From: WTGU01 sp965242855
GTDB lineage: Bacteria; Pseudomonadota; Alphaproteobacteria; UBA828
Reading direction: 5' to 3'
NCBI GenBank assembly: GCA_965242855.1
Contig: OZ251509.1
Span: 1,178,001-1,242,000 of the forward strand
DNA: 64,000 bases
The notes under the pieces are model-generated. The model did no database searches and was not told the origin of the DNA. It saw only the letters and a program-made list of their open reading frames with translations. Made by a program: the position numbers and the translations under genes. Shown here in pieces: positions 26,291-34,289 of this stretch. Positions within the stretch are counted from its first letter, which is position 1. The number at the start of each line of letters is the position of its first letter.

Positions 26291-27412
26291 ATGGGCCTTT
26301 CGATCGACTGCGATTTCGACGGCGGCAACATCCGCTGCCTCTCGGCCGCCGCGCCCGACGACGTCCGGCTGGAGATCCGGCCGGACGGGCGCGCGGCATT
26401 CTTCCAGTGGTTCTTCTTCCGGCTGCGGGGCGCGGGCGGGCGCGATTGCGTGCTCAAGATCGAGAACGCCGGCGCCGCGTCCTACCCGGAAGGCTGGCGC
26501 GGCTATCGCGCCGTCGCTTCGGAGGACGGGGCCGACTGGCCGCGCGTCGACACCGCCTTCGACGGCGCGACGCTGACCATCCGCCACCGCCCCGCCGGTG
26601 CCGAGGCGTGGTTCGCCTGTTTCGCGCCCTATCCGATGGCCCGCCACGACGCCCTGGTCGCCCGCGCCCGCCGCGCGCCCGGCGCGCGCCACGTCCGCCT
26701 GGGCAAGACCCTCGACGGCCAGCCGCTCGACCTGATCGAGGCCGGCGCGGAGGGGGCGCCGCGCCTGTGGATCATCGGGCGCCAGCATCCGGGCGAGACC
26801 ATGGCCGGATGGTGGATGGAGGGCTTCCTCGAACGGCTGCTCGACCCGGCGGACCGCACGGCCCGCGGCCTGCTTCGCCGCGCGCGGGCGCACGTCGTGC
26901 CCAACATGAACCCGGACGGCTGCCGCCGCGGCCACCTGCGGACGAACGCCGCGGGCGTCAATCTCAACCGCGCCTGGGCCGCGCCGACCATGGCGGAGAG
27001 CCCGGAGGTCTTCCTGGTGCGCGCGCGCATGGAGCGCACCGGCGTCGATGTCTGCCTCGACGTGCACGGCGACGAGGCGCTGCCCTACGTCTTCATCGCC
27101 GGCCCCGAGGGCGTCCCCTCGTTCTCCGCCCCGCTCGCCCGCCGCCTGGAGCGCTTCAAGGCGGCTCTCGCCAACGCCGACCCCGCCTTCCAGACGGCGC
27201 ACGGCTATCCCGCGACTCCGCCGGGCAAGGCCAATCTCGCCATCTGCACGAACTACGCGGCGGAAACCTTCGGCTGCCTGGCGATGACCCTGGAGCAGCC
27301 GTTCAAGGACGCGGCGAACGCGCCCGACCCCCGCGACGGCTGGTCGCCCGCCCGCTGCCGCCGCCTGGGCCGCGCCTGCGTGGAGGCGCTGGCCGCCACC
27401 GCCGGCGGGTGA
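26291..27412 (+). CDS. M14 family zinc carboxypeptidase
   Basis: 373 aa. An N-terminal beta-domain (DFDGGNIRCLSAAAPDDVRLEIRPDGRAAFFQWFFFRL) precedes the peptidase, as in the cytosolic M14-type subfamily. Zinc ligands are in IGRQHPGETMAGWWMEGFL (HPGE near 166) and CLDVHGDEALPYVF (His near 258). NMNPDGCRRGHLRTNAAGVNLNRAW is the family's substrate-binding segment, and the catalytic Glu is likely in AMTLEQPFKD. There is no signal peptide, so it is cytoplasmic. It is convergent with msrB, 4 nt apart. Confidence 0.93.
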   Translation: MGLSIDCDFDGGNIRCLSAAAPDDVRLEIRPDGRAAFFQWFFFRLRGAGGRDCVLKIENAGAASYPEGWRGYRAVASEDGADWPRVDTAFDGATLTIRHRPAGAEAWFACFAPYPMARHDALVARARRAPGARHVRLGKTLDGQPLDLIEAGAEGAPRLWIIGRQHPGETMAGWWMEGFLERLLDPADRTARGLLRRARAHVVPNMNPDGCRRGHLRTNAAGVNLNRAWAAPTMAESPEVFLVRARMERTGVDVCLDVHGDEALPYVFIAGPEGVPSFSAPLARRLERFKAALANADPAFQTAHGYPATPPGKANLAICTNYAAETFGCLAMTLEQPFKDAANAPDPRDGWSPARCRRLGRACVEALAATAGG

Positions 27413-27416
27413 GGGC

Positions 27417-27827
27417 CTATCCGTCTTCGCTGGTGCTGGGCGTCAGGGCCAGGGCGGCGGAGTTCATGCAGTAGCGCCGCCCGGTGGGGCGGGGGCCGTC
27501 GGGGAAGACGTGGCCGAGATGCGCGTCGCAGCGGGCGCACACAACCTCCGTCCGCCGCATCCCGTGGCTGTCGTCCTCCACGGTGGCGACGCTGTCCGGC
27601 GCGCACGGCCGGGTGAAGCTGGGCCAGCCGGTGCCGGAATCGAACTTGTCGTCCGAGTCGAAGAGCGAGGCGCCGCAGCAGACGCAGGCATAGGCGCCCG
27701 GAGCCTTGGTATCGCAATAGGCGCCGGTGAACGGCCGCTCGGTGCCCTTCATGCGGGTGACGTAATACTGCTCCGCCGTCAACGCCGCGCGCCATTCCGC
27801 GTCCGTCTTCACGACCTTCTCGGTCAT
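27417..27827 (-). CDS. msrB: Peptide-methionine (R)-S-oxide reductase MsrB
   Basis: 136 aa repair enzyme that reduces methionine-R-sulfoxide in proteins. Zinc-binding CxxC pairs are in ACVCCGASLF and VVCARCDAHLGHVF. The substrate motif FDSGTGWPSF and the catalytic cysteine in RRYCMNSAALAL are present. Length and all motifs are typical. The ribosome-binding site (GGAGG) sits next to a GCGCGCC-TTT-GGCGCG hairpin in the leader. Nearly the same leader stands in front of the divergent dehydrogenase gene. Confidence 0.95.
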   Translation of the reverse strand: MTEKVVKTDAEWRAALTAEQYYVTRMKGTERPFTGAYCDTKAPGAYACVCCGASLFDSDDKFDSGTGWPSFTRPCAPDSVATVEDDSHGMRRTEVVCARCDAHLGHVFPDGPRPTGRRYCMNSAALALTPSTSEDG

Positions 27828-27830
27828 GCC

Positions 27831-28076
27831 GGCCTCCGTCGCGCCAAAGGCGCGCTTCGTTTCATCGCGCCAAAGGCGCGCACCCTCGACGATCGCGCCG
27901 CTGGTGCGTGCGCGCCAGACTTACCTTATGATCGCCGCCCGCGCCAGCCTCGTCCTCCATGGAGTGCGCGCCTCTCGGCGCGATGCGGCCTTGCGGCGGC
28001 GGGGCGGGCGGCGCGACTACGAAGCACGCCCTCTTGCGCGGTTGTGAAACGCGCGCCTTCGGCGCGACGGAGGCCA
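27831..28076. repeat. MITE-like element: inverted, nearly identical leaders of two divergent genes
   Basis: The left end (about 27831-27865) and the reverse complement of the right end (about 28043-28076) share GGCCTCCGTCGCGCC, A or G, then AAGGCGCGC. After a 3-nt indel both continue GTTTCA. Each end forms a GCGCGCC/GGCGCG hairpin directly before a GGAGG ribosome-binding site. Further GCGCC/GGCGC hairpins lie at 27867-27879 and around 27966-27982. No gene lies between the ends. Confidence 0.6.
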
Positions 28077-28078
28077 GC

Positions 28079-29413
28079 ATGGCGCGGCCCGCGCCCGAAT
28101 CGGTCAGGGACATCGCCTTGCTCGGCGCCGGGACGATCGGCGCGAGCTGGGCCGCGCACTTCCTCGCCCGCGGGTTCAAGGTCACGGCGTGGGATCCGGC
28201 GCCCGACGCGGCGGCGCGGCTCCGCGCCTTCGTCGATTCCGCCTGGCCCGCGCTGGCCCGCTCGGGCCTCGCCGCCGGCGCGGACCCGGCGCGCCTGCGC
28301 GTGGCGGAGGAGCCGGCGGCCGCGGTCGCGGGCGCGGTCTTCGTCCAGGAGAGCGCGCCGGAGGATGCGGCGGTCAAGCGCGCCCTCTACCGGCGCATCG
28401 ACCCGGCGCTCGCGCCGGACGCCATCGTCGCGTCGAGCACCTCCGGGCTGTTGATCGGCGCGCTGCGGGAGGGGCTGCGGAACGGCGCCCGTTTCGTTGT
28501 CGGCCACCCCTTCAACCCGCCCCATCTCGTCCCCCTGGTCGAGGTCGTGGGCGGCGGCGCGGACCCGGAGGCGGTGGCGTGGGCTGTCGCCTTCTACCGC
28601 GCCCACGGCAAGCGCGCCATCCGGATCGACCGCGCATTGCCCGGCCATGTCGCCAACCGCCTGCAGGCCGCCCTCCTGCGCGAGGCGTTCCACCTGCTGC
28701 TGTCGGGCGCGGCGAGCGCGGCCGACATCGACGCCGCCGTCACCTGCGGGCCCGGCAGGCGCTGGGCCTTCATGGGGCCGTTCCTGGCCCTGCATCTCGC
28801 CGGCGGTGAAGGCGGCGCGCGGCGGGCGCTGGAGCATTTCGGGCCGGCGCTGGAAGGCTGGTGGGCCGATCTCGGCGCGCCCCGCCTCGACCGGGAAAGC
28901 GTCGAGACCCTGGCCCGCGCCGCCCGCGGGACGGGCGCCGGCCGCGCCCTCTCCGACCTGGCGGCGGCGCGCGACGGCAAGCTGCGCGCGTTGTCCCACG
29001 CGCTGCGGGAGGAAGACATGATCACCAAGGGAATCAGGCAGCTGGTGGCCGAGGCGGAGGCCGAAATCGAGACCATCCCGGCGTCCGAGGCGATCGCGCT
29101 GATGGACGATCCGGGCGTCGAGCTGGTGGACATCCGCGACATCCGGGAGCTGTGGCGGGAGGGCGCCGTTCCCGGCGCACGCCACGTCCCGCGGGGCATG
29201 ATCGAGTTCTGGATCGATCCGGAGAGCCCCTACCACAAGGAATTCTTCGCGAGCGGCAAGAAGTTCGTCTTCTTCTGCGCCGGCGGCATGCGCTCGGCGC
29301 TGGCGACCCAGGCGGCGCGAAACATGGGGCTCGCCCCCGTGGCCCACGTCGCCGGCGGCTTCGGCGCCTGGAAGGAAGCGGGCGGCCCCGTCGAGGAGAA
29401 GCCGCGTCCCTAG
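28079..29413 (+). CDS. 3-hydroxyacyl-CoA/L-carnitine dehydrogenase-type protein fused to a C-terminal rhodanese domain
   Basis: 444 aa. The N-terminal Rossmann NAD-binding fold (IALLGAGTIGASWAAHFLARGFKVTAWDP) and the 3-HCDH_N motifs ASSTSGLLIG and GHPFNPPHLVPLVEVVGG lead into the 3-HCDH helical domain (ANRLQAALLREAFHLLLSGAAS). The pattern is closest to L-carnitine dehydrogenase/lambda-crystallin types. From about residue 314 a rhodanese domain follows (VELVDIRDIRELWREGAVPGA), with the active-site Cys in FFCAGGMRSALA (about 401). An internal ATG at 29018, preceded by GGAGGAAGAC, would give the 131-aa rhodanese alone, which exists as a free protein elsewhere. Both products are plausible. Confidence 0.87.
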   Translation: MARPAPESVRDIALLGAGTIGASWAAHFLARGFKVTAWDPAPDAAARLRAFVDSAWPALARSGLAAGADPARLRVAEEPAAAVAGAVFVQESAPEDAAVKRALYRRIDPALAPDAIVASSTSGLLIGALREGLRNGARFVVGHPFNPPHLVPLVEVVGGGADPEAVAWAVAFYRAHGKRAIRIDRALPGHVANRLQAALLREAFHLLLSGAASAADIDAAVTCGPGRRWAFMGPFLALHLAGGEGGARRALEHFGPALEGWWADLGAPRLDRESVETLARAARGTGAGRALSDLAAARDGKLRALSHALREEDMITKGIRQLVAEAEAEIETIPASEAIALMDDPGVELVDIRDIRELWREGAVPGARHVPRGMIEFWIDPESPYHKEFFASGKKFVFFCAGGMRSALATQAARNMGLAPVAHVAGGFGAWKEAGGPVEEKPRP

Positions 29414-29469
29414 CCCCGCACGTCTCGCTCCTTCCCGGCGCGCAGGCCCGGGGAGCGCGCACGGTCACC

Positions 29470-29513
29470 CCGTGGGGCACGGGTACGCCGTGGGGCACGG
29501 ATACGCCGTGGGG
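29470..29513. repeat. 2.4 tandem copies of an 18-bp unit before an EamA gene
   Basis: Units 29470-29487 and 29488-29505 (CCGTGGGGCACGG, then G or A, then TACG) differ at one base; a partial third unit is 29506-29513. The array ends 2 nt before the proposed GTG start of the next gene, so copy number could change its translation-initiation region. Confidence 0.85.
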
Positions 29514-29515
29514 AG

Positions 29516-30457
29516 GTGAGAATCCGGCTCGGGCCCGCGCCGCTTCTCGCCGCCTATCGCGCCCTGCCGCCGCCGCTTCGCGGGATGCTCCTGCTGCTCG
29601 GCGCGACGATCGGTTTCGCGTCGATGCACGCGGTGATTCGCATCGCCTCGAGCGAGCAGCATCCCTTCGAGATCGCGTTCTTCCGCAATCTCTTCGGGCT
29701 CGTCGTCCTCTCGCCGTTCCTGCTGCGCCACGGCTTCGGCGCCCTGCGCACCCGCCGCCTGCCGCTGCACGCCGCAAGGGGCGCGGTGCACGTCTCGGCG
29801 ATGTTGATGTTCTTCACGGCGGTGCCGATCACGCCGCTCGGCACGGTCGCGGCGCTCAGCTTCACGGCGCCGCTCTTCGTCACCGTCGGCGCCGTGCTGG
29901 TGCTGGGCGAGGTCGTGCGCATCCGGCGCATCGCGGCGCTGGCGGCGGGCTTCGCCGGCGCGCTCGTGATCATCCGCCCGGGCGTGGCGGCGCTCGACCC
30001 CGGATCGCTGCTGGTGCTCGGCTCGTCGGCCGTCTGGGCCGGCGCCATGATCCTGATCAAGCTGCTCTCGCGCACCGAATCGAGCCTGACGATGACGGCC
30101 TACATGGCGGTCTTCCTCACGCCCCTTTCGTCCATCGCCGCGGCCTTCGTCTGGCGCTGGCCGAGCCCGGAGGAGCTCGGCTGGTTCGCCCTCATGGGGA
30201 GCCTCGGGACGGTCGCCCATCTTTGCCTGGCCCAGGCCTTCCGCGAGGCCGACGCGGCGGCGGTGCTGCCGGTGGATTTCCTGCGCCTGATCTGGGCGTC
30301 GGTCTTCGGCTACCTGCTGTTCGGCGAGGTCCCCGTCCTCTTCGTCTGGATCGGCGGCACGATCATCTTCGCCAGCACGCTCTATCTCGCCTATCGCGAA
30401 GCCAGGGTGGCGCGCGCCGACGTCTCCGCCCGGGCGGGCCCGCAGCCGCCGGGTTAG
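29516..30457 (+). CDS. EamA/DMT family transporter
   Basis: 313 aa inner-membrane protein with two EamA repeats, about ten helices (RGMLLLLGATIGFASMHAVIRIA; EIAFFRNLFGLVVLSPFLL; ALSFTAPLFVTVGAVLVLGE; second repeat SLLVLGSSAVWAGAMILIKLLSR; LPVDFLRLIWASVFGYLLFGE). The ARNLF/ALSFTAPLF pattern is that of S-adenosylmethionine/riboflavin-uptake-like DMT members, but the substrate is not deducible. The GTG at 29516 has only a weak ribosome-binding site; an internal ATG at about 29585 (MLLLLGATIG) would remove a soluble N-terminus of about 23 residues. Confidence 0.87.
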   Translation: MRIRLGPAPLLAAYRALPPPLRGMLLLLGATIGFASMHAVIRIASSEQHPFEIAFFRNLFGLVVLSPFLLRHGFGALRTRRLPLHAARGAVHVSAMLMFFTAVPITPLGTVAALSFTAPLFVTVGAVLVLGEVVRIRRIAALAAGFAGALVIIRPGVAALDPGSLLVLGSSAVWAGAMILIKLLSRTESSLTMTAYMAVFLTPLSSIAAAFVWRWPSPEELGWFALMGSLGTVAHLCLAQAFREADAAAVLPVDFLRLIWASVFGYLLFGEVPVLFVWIGGTIIFASTLYLAYREARVARADVSARAGPQPPG

Positions 30458-30588
30458 GGGCGCTGCCGAGGGCCGCCACCTCCTCCTCGGTCGCGGCTTG
30501 TCGTCCGCGCACGCGAGCGGGAACCACGGAAGACCTTGGAAGACGATCCGCGCTTGCGGGTGCGCCTGCGTCGGCGTAGCCTCGGCGC

Positions 30589-30906
30589 ATGGCCATGACC
30601 GCAACCGCCTTCGACACGCTGTCCTATGCGCGCCGGCTCAAGGAAGCGGGAGTCGACGAAGCCCAGGCCGAAGTGCATGCCGAAGCCGTTCGCGATGCGG
30701 TCACGGAAGGCGTCGCCACCAAGGCCGACCTCGAGAGCGCCGTCGCCGACCTCAAGGCCGAGATCGCCCCTTTGAAGGCCGAGATTGTCCCTCTGAAGGC
30801 CGATCTTCGCGCCATGCGATGGATGCTCGGCCTCATCCTGTCGGTTCTCGGCATCGTCGCGGCGTTCGTCATCGCCGTCGGCGTGCACGTCTTCGGCGCC
30901 GTCTGA
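30589..30906 (+). CDS. Small coiled-coil membrane protein (DUF1640-like)
   Basis: 105 aa. The N-terminus FDTLSYARRLKEAGVDEAQAEVHAEAVRDAV matches the DUF1640/CCDC90-like family. A heptad-rich stretch follows (TKADLESAVADLKAEIAPLKAEIVPLKADLRAM), in which LKAEI-PLK is repeated in tandem. One C-terminal membrane helix ends the protein (LGLILSVLGIVAAFVIAVGV). Its function in bacteria is not established. A deleted relative lies at 10886. An ATG 6 nt downstream of the chosen one is an equally possible start. Confidence 0.75.
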   Translation: MAMTATAFDTLSYARRLKEAGVDEAQAEVHAEAVRDAVTEGVATKADLESAVADLKAEIAPLKAEIVPLKADLRAMRWMLGLILSVLGIVAAFVIAVGVHVFGAV

Positions 30907-31019
30907 CGCGCCATGCGCCATGCGGCCACCGAAAGCGTCGCCACCGAGGGCGGCATTGCCGCTTTGGCGCTGCGCCCGGTTTCGGCTAACATGCGCGCCG
31001 CAACCGACGGAGATTCGCC

Positions 31020-31280
31020 GTGACGATCATGAACGATCATCGCTTCCGGGGGCTGCGCCAGCTGTGGTGCTCCGGCGAGGGGCCGGCGCTGCTGGCGTCG
31101 CTGATATTCTGCGTCGTCACGAGCATCTTCATGGCGCCCCTGCTGCCGGTGGAGGAGGAGTTCGGCGCGGTCGGGGTGCTCTTCATCTACGCCACGGTGT
31201 TCGTGCTGGCGGCGGGGATTTTCCGCATGGCCATCGGTTCGTGGCGCAAATGGGCCGCACGGGGAGGCGGCGGGGCCTGA
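31020..31280 (+). CDS. Small hypothetical membrane protein
   Basis: 86 aa from a GTG start, or 83 aa from the in-frame ATG at 31029. Two hydrophobic segments (ALLASLIFCVVTSIFMAPLLP and GVLFIYATVFVLAAGIFRMAIG) are separated by VEEEFG, so a two-helix inner-membrane protein is predicted. I do not recognise the family. It lies between a coiled-coil membrane protein and an EamA transporter on the same strand. Confidence 0.6.
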   Translation: MTIMNDHRFRGLRQLWCSGEGPALLASLIFCVVTSIFMAPLLPVEEEFGAVGVLFIYATVFVLAAGIFRMAIGSWRKWAARGGGGA

Positions 31281-31411
31281 CCCGCTTCCGGCGCCGTCGG
31301 GCGTCCCTTCCGCCCGCCCCGCCGATCCCGAATTTCGGCGTCGCCTGACGCGCCCCCGCCGTGCGGCCGGGGGTGGAACGCGCCCCCGCGCCCTGCCTCC
31401 GTCCCGCCGCG

Positions 31412-32305
31412 ATGTCGCTCGCCCATACCGCTCTCGTCGTCGCCGTGACCGGCCTCTGGGGCTTCACCTTCGTGGTGATGCGGGACCTGCTGGATGCCCT
31501 GCCGCCGCTGCTGCTGGCCGGGCTGCGCGTCGCCGCGGCGGCGCTGCCGGTGCTGGTGCTGTTTCGCCCGCCGGCGATCCCCTGGTACTGGACGGCCGCC
31601 CTGGGCCTGATCCAGGGCGTGATCCAGATGGCGCTGCTGCTGCTCGGCATGGATTTCGGGATGCCGGCGGGGCTGAGCTCGCTGGTGTTGCAATCCCAGG
31701 TGTTCTTCACGACGTTCTTCGCCTTCCTCGTCCTAGGCGAGCGGCCAGGGCGCGCCCAGTACGCCGGAATCGCGGTTTCGGGCGCGGGCATGGCGGTCAT
31801 CGGCCTCACCCTGCCGGGCGGCCCGACCCTGGTCGGGCTCGGCTTCGTGCTCGCGGCCGCGGTGACCTGGGCCTGCTCCAACATGGTCATCAAGCTCGCC
31901 GGCACCGACGACCTGCTGCGGCTGCTCGCCTGGGCCAACCTCATCGGCATCCCGCCCCTGTTCGCGCTCGCCTACGTCTTCGAGGGCGGCGCGGCCTTCA
32001 CCGGGCTCGCGGACATCGCCTGGCGCACCGTGGGCGAGCTGATCTTCCTCGGTCTGGTCTCGACCTGTTTCGGCTTCATGCTGTGGAGCTACCTGCTGCG
32101 CCGCTACCCGGCCTATCTCGTCACCCCCTTCTCCCTGGTCATTCCCGTCGCCGGCCTGGTCAGCACCGCGCTGCTGCTGGACGAGAGCCTGGGCCCCCGG
32201 CGCCTCGCGGGAGTCGGGCTGGTGATGGCCGGGCTCGCCGTCGGGACGGTCCGGCCGCGCGCCTTCCGCGCCCTCCGCCTCTTCCGCTCCTCCCGCTCGC
32301 GTTGA
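31412..32305 (+). CDS. EamA/DMT family transporter
   Basis: 297 aa, about ten membrane helices in two EamA repeats. It begins MSLAHTALVVAVTGLWGFTFVVMRDLLDALPPLLLAGLR, with the WGFTF motif typical of YddG/RhaT-superfamily amino-acid and metabolite exporters. The second repeat has VGLGFVLAAAVTWACSNMVIKLAG and ends VAGLVSTALLLDESLGPRRLAGVGLVMAGLAVG. Pattern and length are typical of O-acetylserine/cysteine-exporter-like (EamA) proteins; the substrate is unproven. Confidence 0.88.
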   Translation: MSLAHTALVVAVTGLWGFTFVVMRDLLDALPPLLLAGLRVAAAALPVLVLFRPPAIPWYWTAALGLIQGVIQMALLLLGMDFGMPAGLSSLVLQSQVFFTTFFAFLVLGERPGRAQYAGIAVSGAGMAVIGLTLPGGPTLVGLGFVLAAAVTWACSNMVIKLAGTDDLLRLLAWANLIGIPPLFALAYVFEGGAAFTGLADIAWRTVGELIFLGLVSTCFGFMLWSYLLRRYPAYLVTPFSLVIPVAGLVSTALLLDESLGPRRLAGVGLVMAGLAVGTVRPRAFRALRLFRSSRSR

Positions 32306-32371
32306 CCGGTGCCGGCCGGGCTCCTATGGTCCGCCGCCACGGACGGAGGGAGCGAGGAAGGAGGGCGCGCG

Positions 32372-32890
32372 ATGGCGGTGCACCGCAAGCGGGTGGGGGA
32401 AGGGCGCTACCGCGAATCCCACGGGCGCCATTTCGAGGACTTCGCGGTCGGCGACGTCTACGAACACCGGCCGGGCAGGACGCTGACGGAGTACGACAAC
32501 ATCTCCTTCACCCTGCTCACGATGAACACCCATCCGCTCCATTTCGACAGCGAATACGCGCGTCACAGCGAGTTCGGGAAGCCGCTCGTCAACAGCGCGC
32601 TGACGCTCGCCATCGTCGCCGGCATGTCGGTGAGCGACATCAGCCAGAAGGCCATCGCCAATCTCGGCTGGAACGACATCCGCCTGACCGCCCCGGTCTT
32701 CGCGGGCGACACCATCTACGCCGAATCCGAGGTGCTGGAGACGCGCGAATCCCGCTCGCGCCCGACCCAGGGCATCGTCAAGGTGAAGACGACCGGCAGG
32801 AAGGCCGACGGCACGGTGTTCATGACCTACGAACGCACCGTCCTGGTGCCGAAGCGCGGCCACGCCGTGGACGACCGCGCCGGCTACTGA
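32372..32890 (+). CDS. MaoC-like dehydratase (hotdog fold)
   Basis: 172 aa. The MaoC signature is visible as FEDFAVGDVYEHRPGRTLTEYDNISFTLLTMNTHPLHFDSEYA. In it the hydratase catalytic pair corresponds to D (EYDN) and H (THPLHFD). FGKPLVNSALTLAIVAGMS and NLGWNDIRLTAPVFAGDTIYAESEVL follow. This arrangement matches mesaconyl-CoA hydratase/(R)-enoyl-CoA hydratase-type single-domain proteins. The start follows GGAAGGAGG. Context gives no pathway; a 3-hydroxyacyl-CoA-type dehydrogenase gene is 3 kb away. Confidence 0.9.
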   Translation: MAVHRKRVGEGRYRESHGRHFEDFAVGDVYEHRPGRTLTEYDNISFTLLTMNTHPLHFDSEYARHSEFGKPLVNSALTLAIVAGMSVSDISQKAIANLGWNDIRLTAPVFAGDTIYAESEVLETRESRSRPTQGIVKVKTTGRKADGTVFMTYERTVLVPKRGHAVDDRAGY

Positions 32891-32930
32891 CCCCGGCGGG
32901 CGGCGCGCTTCCGGCCTTCGTCCGCCCCGT

Positions 32931-33521
32931 TCAGTGCAGGCGGTGGTGGCGGGGGTCGAAGCAGGCGCCGGCGCAGGTGAGGCCCACGCATCCCGCGAGC
33001 CGGAGCCTCTGGGGCAGACGGTAGCCGCCGCGCGCGAGGGCGAAGGCGAAGGCGGCGCCCCGGGCCGCCGCCTCGCGCATCGCGGGCGGGCGGAAGAACC
33101 ACGAGAGCAGGGCGGCGGTGTGCGCGTGGTCGCCGGCCTGGCATCCGGCCAGCAACGACAGCAGAAGCCGCTCGTCGCCGCCGACGAACCGGCAGTGCGT
33201 CGGGTTCGGCCACAGGCCGCGGACACCGATGCGGGAGAAGACCGAGAGCGTCCCGTCCAGGGCGCGCGCCGCTTCGGGGCCGGCGTCGGGTGCCGACGGC
33301 GTCCGCAAGGCCACGCCGAGCTCCTTGCCGACCCGGGCTTGAACCTCCCGCCGGCTCGCGCGGGCGTCCTCCTCGGTCGCCGCGTCGCATCGAGAGGCCG
33401 CATGGAGCCTGCGCGCCGACCACAGGACGAGCTGCTCCGCGAAGGCGAGGCGGGGGATGGTCAAGGCCGGCGGGGACGCGCCGCCCGCCGCCGCCCGATG
33501 GGTATGACGTTCCCGCTCCAT
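32931..33521 (-). CDS. Hypothetical protein of unknown function
   Basis: 196 aa from MERERHTHRAAAGG, 40 nt downstream of the maoC-like stop and convergent to it. I do not recognise the family. Visible features are TIPRLAFAEQLVLWSARRLHAASRCD, a helical middle, an FVGGDERLLLSLLAGCQAGDHAHTAALLSWFF stretch, and a C-terminus with spaced cysteines (RLAGCVGLTCAGACFDPRHHRLH) that could bind metal. It is soluble and has no signal peptide. The frame is open further upstream, but that portion overlaps the tRNA-Thr gene and has no start support. Confidence 0.65.
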   Translation of the reverse strand: MERERHTHRAAAGGASPPALTIPRLAFAEQLVLWSARRLHAASRCDAATEEDARASRREVQARVGKELGVALRTPSAPDAGPEAARALDGTLSVFSRIGVRGLWPNPTHCRFVGGDERLLLSLLAGCQAGDHAHTAALLSWFFRPPAMREAAARGAAFAFALARGGYRLPQRLRLAGCVGLTCAGACFDPRHHRLH

Positions 33522-33667
33522 GGCCGGCTCCTCCGTCGTTTCCGCACCCCGCCGGATACCATGTTTCGGCTGCGAGTGCAAATGACTTTCATTTGCTGAA
33601 CTGCGCCATTGAAGGATTGCGGCCGCGAAAGGCGGCGGTCGGTTTTCGAGGTGAGGAGGGGAGGCGG

Positions 33668-33739
33668 TGCCGCCGGGAAGAATCGAACTTCCGGCCCCTC
33701 CCTTACCAAGGGAGTGCTCTACCCCTGAGCTACGGCGGC
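33668..33739 (-). tRNA. tRNA-Thr (anticodon GGT)
   Basis: The minus strand folds into a complete cloverleaf: acceptor GCCGCCG/CGGCGGC, D-arm AGCTCAGGGGTAGAGC, anticodon arm CTCCC-TTGGTAA-GGGAG with anticodon GGT, and a T-arm with GTTCGATTC. The discriminator base is A. The 3' CCA is not encoded (ACCG follows). Confidence 0.96.
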
Positions 33740-33997
33740 GCGCTCGGCGGACCATGCCACAGGGCGGGCCGGCGGGCAACGGCAGCCCCTGGTGTGCGGG
33801 CCGCAAGATCCGCACGGCTCAAACTCCTCCCCCTGACAGGGGGGAGGCCGCCCTTCTTCTCCTCCCCCCTGCCAGGGGGGAGGCCGGGAGGGGGGTGGAA
33901 CGCAAACGGCCCTGCGCGCAAGCCTCCGTCATTCCCCCACTTTCACGGAGGAAGCTCCCCGATCGAGCCGGGGGCAGGCTCCCCGACAGATAGACCC
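33740..33997. repeat. Intergenic region with two copies of the G/C-rich palindrome (33824-33847, 33861-33883)
   Basis: No gene is seen between tRNA-Thr and the phasin promoter. The palindrome at 33861-33883 differs at one central base from the copies at 5871 and 49009; a more degraded copy is at 33824-33847. The flanks (GGCCGGGAGGGG) are also shared with the other sites. Confidence 0.75.
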
Positions 33998-34062
33998 GTC
34001 ATTCCCGCGAAAGCGGGAATCTATTTCAACGGTCTCTGGATTCCCGCTTTCGCGGGAATGAC
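33998..34062. repeat. REP-like paired palindromes (24-bp perfect inverted repeat)
   Basis: 33998-34021 and 34039-34062 are perfect reverse complements (GTCATTCCCGCGAAAGCGGG...). Each arm is itself a hairpin (ATTCCCGC-GAAA-GCGGGAAT), separated by 17 nt. Such sequences are common REP/BIME-type intergenic repeats in proteobacteria. Confidence 0.88.
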
Positions 34063-34289
34063 GATCCGAAGGCGGCGGAGAGGGCGCCGCGCGCCTTTCC
34101 CGCCCCGTCGGTGAGAGCCGCCGCCAAGTCGCAGTATCCCCTCTGGACGTTCGCCGCCCGTGAGCCGGATGAGCGACCCCGACCGCCGCCGCCATGACAT
34201 TCGGGAACACCGGGGACATTCTCCACTCCAATGGTGGCCTCCCGCGGATAAGCAGGAATGGCTTTCATGGGTAGCGGAAAACAAAAGCC

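Noticed and set aside
27959..28078. Upstream start for the dehydrogenase-rhodanese gene
   Set aside because: The extension has no similarity to dehydrogenases and lies in repeat-derived sequence; the ATG at 28079 has GGAGG at correct spacing just before the Rossmann fold.
32931..33815. 294-aa version of the hypothetical protein
   Set aside because: It would run through the tRNA-Thr gene and repeat sequence; MERERHTH at 33521 gives a compact ORF outside the tRNA.
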